From contig CAMFLK010000002.1 in assembly GCA_945957135.1 (NCBI GenBank), positions 1 to 53,503 on the forward strand: 53,503 bases of DNA, written 5' to 3'. This document shows positions 7,451 through 16,072 of the stretch, piece after piece. The position numbers and the translations under genes were made by a program. This DNA is from an uncultured Rhodospirillales bacterium (GTDB lineage: Bacteria; Pseudomonadota; Alphaproteobacteria; Acetobacterales; Acetobacteraceae). Numbering within the stretch: position 1 is the stretch's first letter; the number at the start of each line of letters is the position of its first letter. The notes beneath the pieces are model-generated. The model did not search any database. It was not told the DNA's origin and saw only the letters and a list, made by a program, of their open reading frames with translations.

Positions 7451-8131
7451 TCAAACGATCGAGAGTAGCAGCGCCGCCAACGCGTCCGGTGCGGTCGTAT
7501 TTGGACTATGGCTGGCGTCCATGCGCAGGAAGCGCCAGGCCGGGTCAGTCGCGAAGCGATCGGCGAACTGGCGAAAGCTGTCGTGCTCACCCTTCTTCGT
7601 ACAGTGGATGTAGGTGCGCGGGCAGGACGGCGCCGCATGGATCAGGTGCAGCTTCTGGATGAAGCAGCGCACCGGCTGGTGGTGGCGGCGCGTGCGGCCA
7701 AATTCCAGATCGGCCAACGCGGTGTCCGGCGCCGCGTCCATCGGCGCCAGCAGCCAGCCTGCCACCAGCTCCGGGCCGCCACCGCCGGTGAGATCGCTGA
7801 GCGATTGACCGTTCTGAGGCACGAAGGCATCGAGATAGACGAGCTGCGCCAGCCGTTCCGGCACCCGATCCGCCACGCCGGTGGCGACCATGCCACCGTA
7901 GGAATGGCCGACCAGCACGATATCGCGCAAATCCTCGCACTCGATCACGCCGAGGACGTCCTGGATGTGGGTTTCCAGATCGACGAGCGGGTGCGCGAGA
8001 TGGGCGCGCTCGCCTAAGCCCGTATAGGTAGGCGTGAAGATGTTATGGCCTGCCTGCGCGAGCAGCGGACGCACCTTGCGCCAGGCCCAGCCGCCGCCCC
8101 AGGCACCGTGGCAGATCAGGAATGTCGCCAT
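7451..8131 (-). CDS. Alpha/beta hydrolase (EstA / salicylate-esterase-like)
   Basis: A 226-residue alpha/beta hydrolase starting MATFLICHGAWGGGWAW, with oxyanion-hole motif HGAWGG, nucleophile Ser77 in GHSYGG and a C-terminal catalytic His in DASHSPN. The pattern (LICHGAWGGGWAW, then TPTYTGLGERAHL) fits small esterases acting on methyl esters or aromatic substrates; the substrate is unknown. The start at 8131 shares one base with the stop of the upstream dienelactone-hydrolase gene (TGATG), so the two are translationally coupled. The frame can be read 15 codons further upstream, but the family pattern begins at the chosen Met. Confidence 0.75.
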   Translation of the reverse strand: MATFLICHGAWGGGWAWRKVRPLLAQAGHNIFTPTYTGLGERAHLAHPLVDLETHIQDVLGVIECEDLRDIVLVGHSYGGMVATGVADRVPERLAQLVYLDAFVPQNGQSLSDLTGGGGPELVAGWLLAPMDAAPDTALADLEFGRTRRHHQPVRCFIQKLHLIHAAPSCPRTYIHCTKKGEHDSFRQFADRFATDPAWRFLRMDASHSPNTTAPDALAALLLSIV

Positions 8132-9021
8132 CACGCGGCCAGGTATTTGTGAAGCCAGTCCAGCGTGCGCTGCCACGCTTCCTTGGCCGCCGCGTCGTCG
8201 TAGCGCGGAGTGGTGTCGTTATGGAACCCGTGATTGGTGCCCTTGTAGATATGGCCCTCATGGGGCACGCCCGCGGCGGTCAGCGCCTGATCGAAGGCCG
8301 GCCAGCCACCTGTAATGCGAGTATCCAGTTCGGCATACTGGGCGTTGATGGGCGCCTTGATCTTCCCAGCGTCCGCGGCGCTCGGCTGCACGCCGTAGAA
8401 CGGCACGCCAGCGGCCATCGCCGGACCCAGCCGCACAGCCAAGCGGTTGACGACGCCGCCGCCATAGCAGAACCCGATCACCCCAAGCTTGCCGGTGCTG
8501 TCCGGCCGTGCCTTCAGCCAGTCGGCGGAGGCGACGAAATCCTCGAAGGTCTTGGTCTGATCGAGCTGGCCGAACAGGGCCGCCGCCTTCTCGTCATCGC
8601 CGGGATAGCCACCGAGCGGGGTAAGCGCGTCGGGCGCGAAGGCCATGAAGCCCGCAATGGCCAAGCGGCGGGCGACGTCCTCAATATAGGGGTTGAGGCC
8701 GCGATTCTCATGGATCACCAGGACCACGGGCACTTTCGCGGTGCCGATGGGACGGGCCAGCAACCCCTTGATATTGCCATAGCCGTTCGGCGAGGGGATG
8801 GTAACGCGCTCGGTTGCGATGCGTTTGTCGTCGGGCGGAATCTGCACTGCCCATGCATAGTTGGGCTTCAGCATGTCCAGCAGCCCCGCGGCGGTCAGCC
8901 CGCCCACGGCGAATTTCTGCGCACCCTCCAGGAACTGTCGGCGGTCCATGCGGCCATGGACATAGCCGTCGAACAGGTTGAGCAACTCTTGAGGAAAGTC
9001 TGAAGCCTTCCTGCGTTCCAT
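8131..9021 (-). CDS. Dienelactone hydrolase family protein, possibly exported
   Basis: A 296-residue dienelactone-hydrolase fold. The nucleophile Cys185 is in GFCYGGG, LVIHENRGLNPYIEDVARRLA is the conserved oxyanion region, and the catalytic His is in TNHGFHND. The N-terminus carries MDRRQFLEGAQKFAVGGLTAAGLL: a twin-arginine-like motif with a hydrophobic stretch at ~27-50, typical of the YghX-like subgroup. Related enzymes open lactone rings, but exported members are mostly uncharacterised. It is the first gene of a two-gene operon with the esterase. The 246 bases upstream contain a hairpin but no recognisable promoter. Confidence 0.8.
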   Translation of the reverse strand: MERRKASDFPQELLNLFDGYVHGRMDRRQFLEGAQKFAVGGLTAAGLLDMLKPNYAWAVQIPPDDKRIATERVTIPSPNGYGNIKGLLARPIGTAKVPVVLVIHENRGLNPYIEDVARRLAIAGFMAFAPDALTPLGGYPGDDEKAAALFGQLDQTKTFEDFVASADWLKARPDSTGKLGVIGFCYGGGVVNRLAVRLGPAMAAGVPFYGVQPSAADAGKIKAPINAQYAELDTRITGGWPAFDQALTAAGVPHEGHIYKGTNHGFHNDTTPRYDDAAAKEAWQRTLDWLHKYLAA

Positions 9022-9267
9022 CGTCTATGCCTCCCCGTCTATATGGCAAATCTGAAGAGGAGCTCTTACGGGCGCAAGGCGAAAAGGATGATATGCGGGC
9101 CTCGTGTTGGCTCGGCCTACGGCGCGTAGGCGCTGAAACTTGCATCGAGCTGCGTTCAGATCCGCTCCGAAACGCCCACCAAAAAGGAAGGACGGCAGTA
9201 GGCTAGAAGAGAGGGCCTAGGTGATACTGCCAGCTAGGCTACGCTTTCCATCGCCGCCGTCCTCGTC
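9022..9267. other. Spacer between msrQ and the hydrolase operon
   Basis: No gene is seen in 246 bases. It contains an inverted repeat GCCTACG-GCG-CGTAGGC at 9115-9131, which could end the msrQ transcript, although no T-tract follows on the minus strand. The remainder probably holds the promoter of the hydrolase pair. Confidence 0.35.
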
Positions 9268-10122
9268 TCACGAGACGGCGCGCCGGCTTTCCCGCAGCAT
9301 CGGCTTGCGCTGACGCTGGCGCATTATAGTGCCAAAGAAGATTGTAACTCCCAACAGCAGCACCCAATGTGCGGGGCGGAGGCCAACCGCGAGACTGGAA
9401 TTGGCCCAGAGAACGCGTAACGGCGGGATGCGGGTCGCCAGCGCATACCAAGCATATTCGACCGCCATGGTGAGAATAGCAGCGGCCGGGGCCAGCGCCA
9501 GAATCAGCCATGGTTTGGCTTGAAGGCGCTTCGGCGCAGCGCGCCAGAGCATCAGCCAAGCGAAGAAGCCGGCAAAGGTTACCGGCAGCGTCACATCCGC
9601 CTTGGACTGCAGGAAGTAGTGGAACAGCGCCATCGCCGCCAGCGGATAAACCAGCTTGTGCAGCCGTCCCCAGTTCCGCCGCAGCCGGCGTTGCCAACCA
9701 TCGGTCGAGGTGACGGCGAGCGCGATCAGCCCAAGTAGGGTCACAAAGCCGATAGTGAGGTAAAAGCGCAGCATAATCTCACTTGTCACGGTGCCGAGAT
9801 TCCACCCTTGGTCGGCGCAGTAGAGAAGCAGATGAGCGCTGGCATAGCAGGCGACAGACACGCCAAGCATGCGCCGTACCAACAGGACCGTAGGCCAATT
9901 GAACACCGCACGCGCCGGCGTCACGGCGAGTGTCAGCAGCAGCAGTCGCACCGCCCAATCGCCTGTGACGTGGATTACCTCGGTGATCGGTCGGCCACCA
10001 AGATCACCGAAGGCCCAACGCAGCGCGATCAGCGCTGCGGGGTACACGGTCACCACCAGCACAGCCGCCTTCACGGGCGTGAAGCGGCCGGCACGGTCGC
10101 GCCATAGAACGGAGAGGGGCAT
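9268..10122 (-). CDS. msrQ: MsrQ-like haem-binding membrane subunit
   Basis: A 284-residue integral membrane protein of the ferric-reductase-like domain family. It has ~6 hydrophobic segments, and histidines at conserved places: HVTGDWAVRLLLLTLAVTPAR, SAHLLLYC, RLHKLVYPLAAMALFHYF. MsrQ passes electrons from quinol or flavin to the periplasmic molybdenum enzyme MsrP, which repairs oxidised methionines. The C-terminal ~90 residues add further hydrophobic segments beyond the short E. coli version. msrP is not adjacent on either side, which is unusual for this pair; the partner must be elsewhere or the protein serves another acceptor. Confidence 0.8.
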   Translation of the reverse strand: MPLSVLWRDRAGRFTPVKAAVLVVTVYPAALIALRWAFGDLGGRPITEVIHVTGDWAVRLLLLTLAVTPARAVFNWPTVLLVRRMLGVSVACYASAHLLLYCADQGWNLGTVTSEIMLRFYLTIGFVTLLGLIALAVTSTDGWQRRLRRNWGRLHKLVYPLAAMALFHYFLQSKADVTLPVTFAGFFAWLMLWRAAPKRLQAKPWLILALAPAAAILTMAVEYAWYALATRIPPLRVLWANSSLAVGLRPAHWVLLLGVTIFFGTIMRQRQRKPMLRESRRAVS

Positions 10123-10172
10123 CGCTCGATCCTATACGGGTTCTCTCGCAAGACTCGTCAGACCTGCGATGA

Positions 10173-10829
10173 TTACGCCAGAGCGCGCAAGGCGGTGCGG
10201 AGGGCTTCCGGCTCCGGCGCGGCGACCCACTTCGCCTGCATGTCAACCGCGTCCATCAGCAAGGCCTTGTAGTCGCCGCGCGGGATTTCCACGGCGCCGA
10301 ACTGAGCGAGATGATCGGTGACAAACTGCGTGTCGAGCAGCCGGAATCCCCCGAGGCACAGGCGCGCCACGAGATGGGCCAGGGCCACCTTGGAGGCGTC
10401 CCGCGCGCGGCTGAACATGCTTTCGCCAAAGAAGGCAGCACCGATCGCTACACCATAAAGCCCGCCCACCAGCGCTCCGTTCAGTCGGCATTCGACCGAA
10501 TGGGCGTGGCCGGATGTGTGCAAGGCGGTGAAGAGTTGCTCAATATCTGGGTTGATCCAGGTCTGCTCACGTCCCGGCCCGGCCTCAGCGCAACCAGCGA
10601 TGATGGCGGGAAAGTCGCAGTCAACACTTACTTCATATAGGTCGGATAGCACCGTGCGCAGCAGCCGCCGCGGCAGATGAAACCGATCGAGCGGCATGAT
10701 GCCGCGCTGCTCGGGGTCCAGCCAGTACACATTGTTACTGCCACGGCTCTCGGCCATGGGGAACAGCCCCACCCGGTAGGCCCGCAACATGATTTCAGGT
10801 GTGACGTCGAACGAGCGGCGCCGGGACAT
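10173..10829 (-). CDS. aat: Leucyl/phenylalanyl-tRNA--protein transferase
   Basis: A 218-residue enzyme adding Leu or Phe to N-terminal Arg/Lys of proteins, feeding them to ClpS/ClpAP (N-degron pathway). Signatures are [66 protein letters not shown] and [11 protein letters not shown] start at [10 protein letters not shown] (10829). The frame extends 15 codons upstream, but that part does not resemble the family. The 73-bp gap to the GntR gene suggests a separate promoter. Confidence 0.93.
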   Translation of the reverse strand: MSRRRSFDVTPEIMLRAYRVGLFPMAESRGSNNVYWLDPEQRGIMPLDRFHLPRRLLRTVLSDLYEVSVDCDFPAIIAGCAEAGPGREQTWINPDIEQLFTALHTSGHAHSVECRLNGALVGGLYGVAIGAAFFGESMFSRARDASKVALAHLVARLCLGGFRLLDTQFVTDHLAQFGAVEIPRGDYKALLMDAVDMQAKWVAAPEPEALRTALRALA

Positions 10830-10902
10830 GGGCGAAGTGTGCCTCAAATCGTTCCGCAAAGGAATTCCGGCCAACGTGGTATCGTCGGCGCTATCCTTAT
10901 CT

Positions 10903-11643
10903 CTATTTGGATAGCCTCTCGCCCAGGCGGGCTCGCGCGGCGAAGGCAGTGGGATTCTGGGTCAAAGCGTGGCTGATACAGCCCTCCACATGCTCCACGA
11001 GTATGTCATGCGCCCGACCGACATCACGCGCCAGGGCACAGTCTCGCAGCACTCTGTGCTCCTGCACGGCCGCGTTACCACGAAAAACCACAGCCACCAT
11101 CAGATAGCGCAGGTATTTGTCATAGATCGCCGCGCAGCTCTCCAGCAGCAGGCGGGAACCGCAAGCGGCGATTAACGCATGATGGAAGGCGCGATCGCTC
11201 TGCTTCCACTGCTGAGCGTCGCCCCTGCCTTCCAGCATCGCAGCTTCCATCACCGCGAGCTTGTGGTGGGCGGCGACCACTCCCGCCTCCCAGTCCAAGT
11301 CGCCGGCGCCAAAAGACTGGGTCATCGCGTGGGTTTCCAGCAACAGGCGCATCGCCCCTACCTCGCGGAAGCCGGCGGGGGAGACGGGCGCAACCTGGAA
11401 GCCGCGCTGGCCTTCCGCAACGATAAGGCCGTCCGCGGCAAGGCGGTTGAGCAACTCACGCAACGTACCAATGCTGGTGCCGTAGCTGCGGCTGACCGAA
11501 TCAAGCCGAAGACGTTGCGAAGGCGCAAGTCGGCCAAACAGGATGTCGGTGCGAATGCGGTCATAGGCCAGATCGGCCACAGTTGACCCAGGATGGGGCG
11601 CGGCGAGGTACGAAGCGGAGGGACTCACGGCAGGCGCGTCCAT
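10903..11643 (-). CDS. GntR-family transcriptional regulator (FCD subfamily)
   Basis: A 246-residue protein with an N-terminal winged helix ([20 protein letters not shown], then [18 protein letters not shown]) and an all-helical C-terminal ligand domain of FadR/FCD type. Such regulators respond to small carboxylates or amino acids and usually govern the adjacent operon. It is divergent from the ABC/AroQ block 114 bp away, so control of that block is likely. I use ATG 11643. A TTG at 11667 is also in frame but would put the GGAGG run inside the gene. The canonical PSRTPVREAL helix is replaced by [10 protein letters not shown], a mild divergence. Confidence 0.82.
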   Translation of the reverse strand: MDAPAVSPSASYLAAPHPGSTVADLAYDRIRTDILFGRLAPSQRLRLDSVSRSYGTSIGTLRELLNRLAADGLIVAEGQRGFQVAPVSPAGFREVGAMRLLLETHAMTQSFGAGDLDWEAGVVAAHHKLAVMEAAMLEGRGDAQQWKQSDRAFHHALIAACGSRLLLESCAAIYDKYLRYLMVAVVFRGNAAVQEHRVLRDCALARDVGRAHDILVEHVEGCISHALTQNPTAFAARARLGERLSK

Positions 11644-11708
11644 ACGCAGTTCATCGCACACCTCCAACGAAAAAGCAATCGATAGGGACTTGCCATATCA
11701 TCCGATAT

Positions 11709-11723
11709 CAAACAAAATGTTGG
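11709..11723. promoter_or_regulatory. Imperfect palindrome, candidate GntR operator
   Basis: CAAACA-AAA-TGTTGG is a 5-of-6 inverted repeat in the divergent spacer between the GntR gene and the first permease gene, flanked on both sides by ATATC repeats (11705-11709 and 11726-11730). The position fits an operator. The match is short and AT-rich, so chance is possible. Confidence 0.3.
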
Positions 11724-11757
11724 ACATATCGATACCGCACGGGAGGGCGGACGACGC

Positions 11758-12426
11758 GTGAACTACACGCTCGATTTCGCCCCGGTCATCGAGGGCATGC
11801 CAGACCTGCTGAAGGGCTGCCTCGGCACGTTCTTCCTCACTATGTCTGGCATGGTCATCGCGCTTGCGATTGGCATTGGCGGCGTTGCGCTGCGGGATTC
11901 CCGCATCGCACCGGCGCGCTGGCTGGTCCGCAGCTTCGTGGAACTGATCCGCAACACGCCTTTTCTGGTGCAAATCTACTTCGTCTTCTTCGCTTTACCG
12001 CTGATCGGTCTGAAGCTGACACCCACGCCCACCGCTATCCTTGCCCTGGGGCTGAATGGTGGCGCCTATGCCATCGAGATCATCCGTGGCGGCGTCCAGG
12101 CAATCCCGCGCGGACAGATCGAGGCAGGGCTGGCGCTCGGCCTGCACCGAGCCGCTGTATTCCGGCTGGTGGTGCTGAAGCCCGCGTTGCGGGCAGTCTA
12201 TCCCTCGCTTACCGCGCAGTTCGTCATGCTGCTGCTGACAACATCCATCGCATCCTCCATTGCGGCCTACGAACTCACCTCAGTGGCAAAGCTGATCGAG
12301 AACGCGAGTTTCCGTAGCTTCGAGGTCTACGGCACGATCACGCTGATGTACCTCGTCATGTCGTGGATGGTGATGCGGCTGTTCCGCGCCATCCAACTCC
12401 GCTGGCTTAGCTATCCGGTGAAGTGA
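11758..12426 (+). CDS. Polar amino-acid-type ABC transporter permease 1
   Basis: A 222-residue inner-membrane permease of the HisM/GlnP type. The EAA loop that docks the ATPase is RGGVQAIPRGQIEAGLALGL, and ELIRNTPFLVQIYFVFF is a family signature. It has five predicted membrane segments. The start is GTG 11758, with GGGAGGG about 10 bases upstream. Its TGA overlaps the next ATG by one base, so the two permeases are made together as a heterodimer. Confidence 0.88.
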   Translation: MNYTLDFAPVIEGMPDLLKGCLGTFFLTMSGMVIALAIGIGGVALRDSRIAPARWLVRSFVELIRNTPFLVQIYFVFFALPLIGLKLTPTPTAILALGLNGGAYAIEIIRGGVQAIPRGQIEAGLALGLHRAAVFRLVVLKPALRAVYPSLTAQFVMLLLTTSIASSIAAYELTSVAKLIENASFRSFEVYGTITLMYLVMSWMVMRLFRAIQLRWLSYPVK

Positions 12427-13067
12427 TGAACTCGCAGGAATTCGCCTTCCTTCTCGTCGGGCTGAAGTGGACAGTGGCGCTGTCCGCCGTCGGATTTCTG
12501 TGCGGGGGCGTGGCCGGGCTGGGGGTCGCGCTGCTGCGCACCTCAGGATGCAGCAGAATGGAGCGGGTGATCGCCGGCTATATCGGCCTGTTCCAGGGTA
12601 CTCCGCTCCTAATGCAGCTTTTCATGGTCTATTACGGCTTGGCGCTGCTGGGCATCGAGCTTGATGCCTGGGTGGCCGTAGCGATCGCGTTCACGCTGCA
12701 CGCCAGTGCCTTTCTTGGTGATATCTGGCGCGGCTCCATAGAGGCGGTGCCGCGCGGGCAGAGCGAGGCGGCGCGCGCGCTGGGCTTGCACTACGTACCA
12801 TTGATGGGGAAGGTGGTGCTCCCCCAGGCGCTGCGCATCTCGCTGCCCGCGACGGTCGGTTTCCTAGTGCAGTTGATCAAGGGGACCTCGCTTGCCTCCA
12901 TCGTCGGCTTCGCCGAGTTGACGCGAGCGGGCAACATCATTGCCAACCAGATCTTCAAGCCGCTGCTCGTCTTCGCCATCGTCGGCACGCTGTACTTCCT
13001 CATCTGCTGGCCGCTCTCACTTTACGGGAGTTGGCTGGAATCCCGTCTCACCGCGCCATCGCGCTGA
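12426..13067 (+). CDS. Polar amino-acid-type ABC transporter permease 2
   Basis: A 213-residue paralogue of the upstream permease, with the EAA loop RGSIEAVPRGQSEAARALGL and the signature YIGLFQGTPLLMQLFMVYYG. It is coupled to permease 1 through TGATG; a GTG at 12423 is an alternative start. The binding protein follows 27 bases later. No ATPase gene accompanies this system here, so it must borrow one. Confidence 0.88.
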   Translation: MNSQEFAFLLVGLKWTVALSAVGFLCGGVAGLGVALLRTSGCSRMERVIAGYIGLFQGTPLLMQLFMVYYGLALLGIELDAWVAVAIAFTLHASAFLGDIWRGSIEAVPRGQSEAARALGLHYVPLMGKVVLPQALRISLPATVGFLVQLIKGTSLASIVGFAELTRAGNIIANQIFKPLLVFAIVGTLYFLICWPLSLYGSWLESRLTAPSR

Positions 13068-13094
13068 GTATCAAACCAAATAAGGGAGGATTTC

Positions 13095-13919
13095 ATGACA
13101 TCGATCACCCGCCGCGCCGCGCTGGGCGCCGCTACGCTGCTGGCCGCGCCGACGCTGCTGCTGCGCCGCGCCCACGCCATCACTCCCGACGAGATCCGCA
13201 AGCGCGGCAAGGTGATCGTGGGTATCCAGGGCGACAACCCGCCCTGGGGCTATGTGGACAGCGCCGGCAAGCAGCAGGGTATTGACGCCGATATCAGCGA
13301 GTTGTTCGCCAAGGAACTCGGCGTTGCGCTGCAGTTCATGCCGCTGGAAGTGGCCAACCGTATCCCGGCACTGACCAGCGGGCGTGTGGACGTGCTGTTC
13401 GCCACGATGGCGATGTTTCCCGACCGGGCGAAGGCGGTGCAATTCAGCAAACCTTACGTCGCCAACCAGATCGTGCTGCTGGCGCCGAAGAATATCGAGA
13501 TCAAGACGAATGCCGACATGGGCAAGGTGTCCATCTCTGTCGCGCGCGGCGCCGCGCAGGACACGGAAGTGACGCGCAACGCGCCCCCGGGCACCAATAT
13601 CCTGCGGCTCGATGGCGACGCCGCCTCGATCCAAGCGGTGGTTTCCGGCCAGGCGCAGGCGGTGGGCGGCAACATCTTCTACATCCGCCGGCTGGACGAG
13701 GCGAAGCCGGGCGTGTTCGAGACGAAGCTGAAATTCATCAGCATCTATAACGGCGCCTGCACGCGGCTGGGCGAAAAGGAAATCAACGCGTTCATCAACG
13801 GCTTTATCGACAAGATCAAGGCGAACGGCGAATTGGAGAAGATCACCCGCAAATGGATGGGCACCGGCGTGCCGGAGTTGCCGACCCAGATGGAAGGCGT
13901 GCCGTTTTCCGCCTCGTGA
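13095..13919 (+). CDS. Family-3 extracellular solute-binding protein
   Basis: A 274-residue periplasmic binding protein with a Tat-like signal (TRRAALGAATLLAAPTLLL) ending near AHA. Mature protein motifs such as KVIVGIQGDNPPWGYVD, GIDADISELFAKELGV and RIPALTSGRVDVLFATM place it with polar amino acid receptors. It delivers substrate to the two permeases upstream. A preceding AGGGAGG gives good translation initiation. The ligand is unknown. AroQ downstream hints at a hydroaromatic or related acid, but this fold usually binds amino acids. Confidence 0.87.
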   Translation: MTSITRRAALGAATLLAAPTLLLRRAHAITPDEIRKRGKVIVGIQGDNPPWGYVDSAGKQQGIDADISELFAKELGVALQFMPLEVANRIPALTSGRVDVLFATMAMFPDRAKAVQFSKPYVANQIVLLAPKNIEIKTNADMGKVSISVARGAAQDTEVTRNAPPGTNILRLDGDAASIQAVVSGQAQAVGGNIFYIRRLDEAKPGVFETKLKFISIYNGACTRLGEKEINAFINGFIDKIKANGELEKITRKWMGTGVPELPTQMEGVPFSAS

Positions 13920-13927
13920 CCACTTCC

Positions 13928-13947
13928 GGGGCGGCTTCGGCCGCCCC
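13928..13947 (+). terminator. 8-bp UUCG-tetraloop hairpin after the binding-protein gene
   Basis: GGGGCGGC, loop TTCG, GCCGCCCC: a perfect and very stable stem eight bases after the binding-protein stop. It is followed by GTCTATTCC, a poor T-tract. Such hairpins often stabilise the upstream binding-protein mRNA or partly terminate, letting the receptor outnumber the products of the other genes. Confidence 0.65.
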
Positions 13948-13972
13948 GTCTATTCCTTGCCGGAGCTGATCC

Positions 13973-14416
13973 ATGCCGGACGTGCTTTTCATCCTCAATG
14001 GCCCCAACCTCAACCTGCTGGGCGAGCGGGAGCCGGAGATCTACGGCCACACCACACTGGCTGAAATCGAGGCCGCCTGCCGCAAGCGCGGCGAACAGGA
14101 AGGCTTCGCGATCGAATTCCGACAAACGAATTTCGAAGGCGAATTGATTGAGAGTGTACAAGAGGCGCGTCGCCACGCGGCAGGGATCATCATCAACCCC
14201 GCCGGCTACAGTTTCACCTCCATCGCCCTGCTGGATTCGCTGAAGATGTTCAATGGGCCTAAGATCGAGCTGCATATCAGTAACATCCATACGCGCGAGG
14301 AAATCTACCATCGCTCGCTGGTCTCTCGAACCGCCACCGCGGTGATCGCCGGGCTCGGTCCGCTTGGCTATGAGGTGGCAATCGGCGCGATGCGGGGGCT
14401 GCTGGGCAAGAGGTAA
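13973..14416 (+). CDS. aroQ: Type II 3-dehydroquinate dehydratase
   Basis: A 147-residue enzyme interconverting 3-dehydroquinate and 3-dehydroshikimate. The catalytic Arg and Tyr lie in NLLGEREPEIYG, NPAGYSFTSIALLD is the conserved active-site loop, and the catalytic His is in ELHISNIHTREE. Type II enzymes serve either aromatic biosynthesis or catabolism of quinate. Its place behind an ABC importer and a GntR regulator suggests a catabolic or scavenging role; this is inference, since no quinate dehydrogenase or dehydroshikimate dehydratase gene is seen nearby. Confidence 0.93.
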   Translation: MPDVLFILNGPNLNLLGEREPEIYGHTTLAEIEAACRKRGEQEGFAIEFRQTNFEGELIESVQEARRHAAGIIINPAGYSFTSIALLDSLKMFNGPKIELHISNIHTREEIYHRSLVSRTATAVIAGLGPLGYEVAIGAMRGLLGKR

Positions 14417-14526
14417 TGCCAACCTCCAACGGCACGCCGCGCACAGAAGCGGGATTCTGAAACGATGACACGGCGCGGCGGAGAGCGTTAGCCTCTCCCA
14501 AAACGCCGATCCGGAGGAATGTCACC

Positions 14527-16059
14527 GTGAGCCAGACCGTCAAGCGCCAGGCCAGCGGGACGCAGAAATTTCTCGACGTGGTAGAGCGGGTCGGCAATCA
14601 GGTGCCGCATCCGGTGATGATCTTCGTCATCCTGATCGGCATCGTGATCGTGCTGTCGCAAATACTCTACATGTTCGGCGCGCACGTAACCTATCAGGCA
14701 ATCGACCCAGAAACCGACAAGCTGCTGACCCTCAGCACCAGCGCACGCAGCCTGCTCACGGTGGACGGCATCCGATTCATGTATACCGGCGTGGTTCAAA
14801 ACTTCATGAACTTCAACGCCGTTGGCATCATCATCGTCGCGATGGTGGGTGTCGGCGTCGCGGAAGAGGCGGGTCTTGTCAATGCGCTGATCCGCAAGCT
14901 GGTAGTGGTGGCGCCTCCAGCGGCGCTGACCTACATCCTGGTCTTTGTCGGCATCCTTTCCAGCATCGCGGCGGATGCTGGTTATCTGGTGCTGATTCCA
15001 CTGGCCGCGGCCGCGTTCATCAGCGTGGGCCGGCATCCCCTTGCCGGCTTGGCGCTGGCCTTTGCGGCCGTAGCCTCGGCCTTCCTGGTCAATATCCTGA
15101 TCGTTCCCACGGACGGCATCCTGACGGAGATCACCAACGACGCGATCCATCTGGTCAACCCGAACTTGTCCATCGACCTGACCGCCAATGTGTGGTTCTC
15201 GATGGGCTCGGTGGTGTTGCTCACCTTTCTAATTGGAATCATTACCGATCGCGTGGTGGAACCCCGTCTCGGGGCCTATACAGGCGAGCATCCAGCGGAA
15301 GGCAGCGACCTTTCCGATGCGGAGCAGAAAGGCCTGCGTTTCGCGCTATGGGGCCTACTGGCTTCGATGGCATTCCTGTGCGCGATGGTGCTGCCCCCCG
15401 GTGCGCCACTGCGTCACCCGATCACCGGGGCGATCATCGGCAATTCGCCGTTCATGAACAGCCTGATCGTCACCATCGCCGTGATCTTCATGGTGTGCGG
15501 CATCGCCTACGGACGCGGCGCCGGGACGCTGAGAACTGCGAATGACGCCATCGGCGCCATGACCAAGGCCATCGCAAGCCTTGCCGGGCTGATCCTGCTG
15601 CTGCTGGTGATCGCGCAGTTCCTCGCCTATTTCAACTACACCAACATGGCGACCCTGGCCGCCGTCTCGCTCGCCGACCTGTTGCAGCGCGCCAATCTCG
15701 ACGCGCTCTGGCTGCTGGTAGGCTTCGTCGTCGTCACCTTCGTTCTCGATGTCCTTATCACCGGCGCCGTAGCGAAATGGGCGATCTTCGCGCCGATTTT
15801 CGTGCCACTGCTGATGCGGCTGAACGTATCGCCGGAGGCCGTGCTAGCCGCCTACCGAGTGGGAGATTCACCCATCAACTCGATCACGCCGCTGAACGCC
15901 TATTTCGCGATGATCGTGGTGTTCGCGCAGAAATATCAGAAGGACGCAGGGGTGGGCACAGTGATCGCGTTGATGCTGCCCTATGTGATCGTGCTGTGCG
16001 TTGTGTGGACGGCGTTCCTGGCTATCTGGCACCTGCTCGGCTTGCCCTGGGGGTTGTGA
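14527..16059 (+). CDS. AbgT-family transporter
   Basis: A 510-residue carrier of the AbgT family, which moves p-aminobenzoyl-glutamate or exports sulfonamide-like antimetabolites using the proton gradient. Signatures are FLDVVERVGNQVPHP at the N-terminus, FNAVGIIIVAMVGVGVAEEAGL, IAADAGYLVLIPLAAAAF, the PTDGILTEITNDAI loop and YRVGDSPINSITPLNAYF. It has about a dozen hydrophobic segments. The start is GTG 14527 with GGAGGA eight bases upstream. The next carrier starts 13 bases after the stop. Confidence 0.9.
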   Translation: MSQTVKRQASGTQKFLDVVERVGNQVPHPVMIFVILIGIVIVLSQILYMFGAHVTYQAIDPETDKLLTLSTSARSLLTVDGIRFMYTGVVQNFMNFNAVGIIIVAMVGVGVAEEAGLVNALIRKLVVVAPPAALTYILVFVGILSSIAADAGYLVLIPLAAAAFISVGRHPLAGLALAFAAVASAFLVNILIVPTDGILTEITNDAIHLVNPNLSIDLTANVWFSMGSVVLLTFLIGIITDRVVEPRLGAYTGEHPAEGSDLSDAEQKGLRFALWGLLASMAFLCAMVLPPGAPLRHPITGAIIGNSPFMNSLIVTIAVIFMVCGIAYGRGAGTLRTANDAIGAMTKAIASLAGLILLLLVIAQFLAYFNYTNMATLAAVSLADLLQRANLDALWLLVGFVVVTFVLDVLITGAVAKWAIFAPIFVPLLMRLNVSPEAVLAAYRVGDSPINSITPLNAYFAMIVVFAQKYQKDAGVGTVIALMLPYVIVLCVVWTAFLAIWHLLGLPWGL

Positions 16060-16072
16060 CCGCACAGGTGCC

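Noticed and set aside
6337-7638. A long minus-strand ORF opposite mipZ, including the spacer after it
   Set aside because: It mirrors mipZ codons and lacks any recognisable domain; mipZ itself is clear.
14519-14530. A three-codon ORF (Met-Ser-Pro) overlapping the AbgT start
   Set aside because: The GGAGGA lies directly against its ATG, too close to initiate there, and is well placed for the GTG at 14527 instead.
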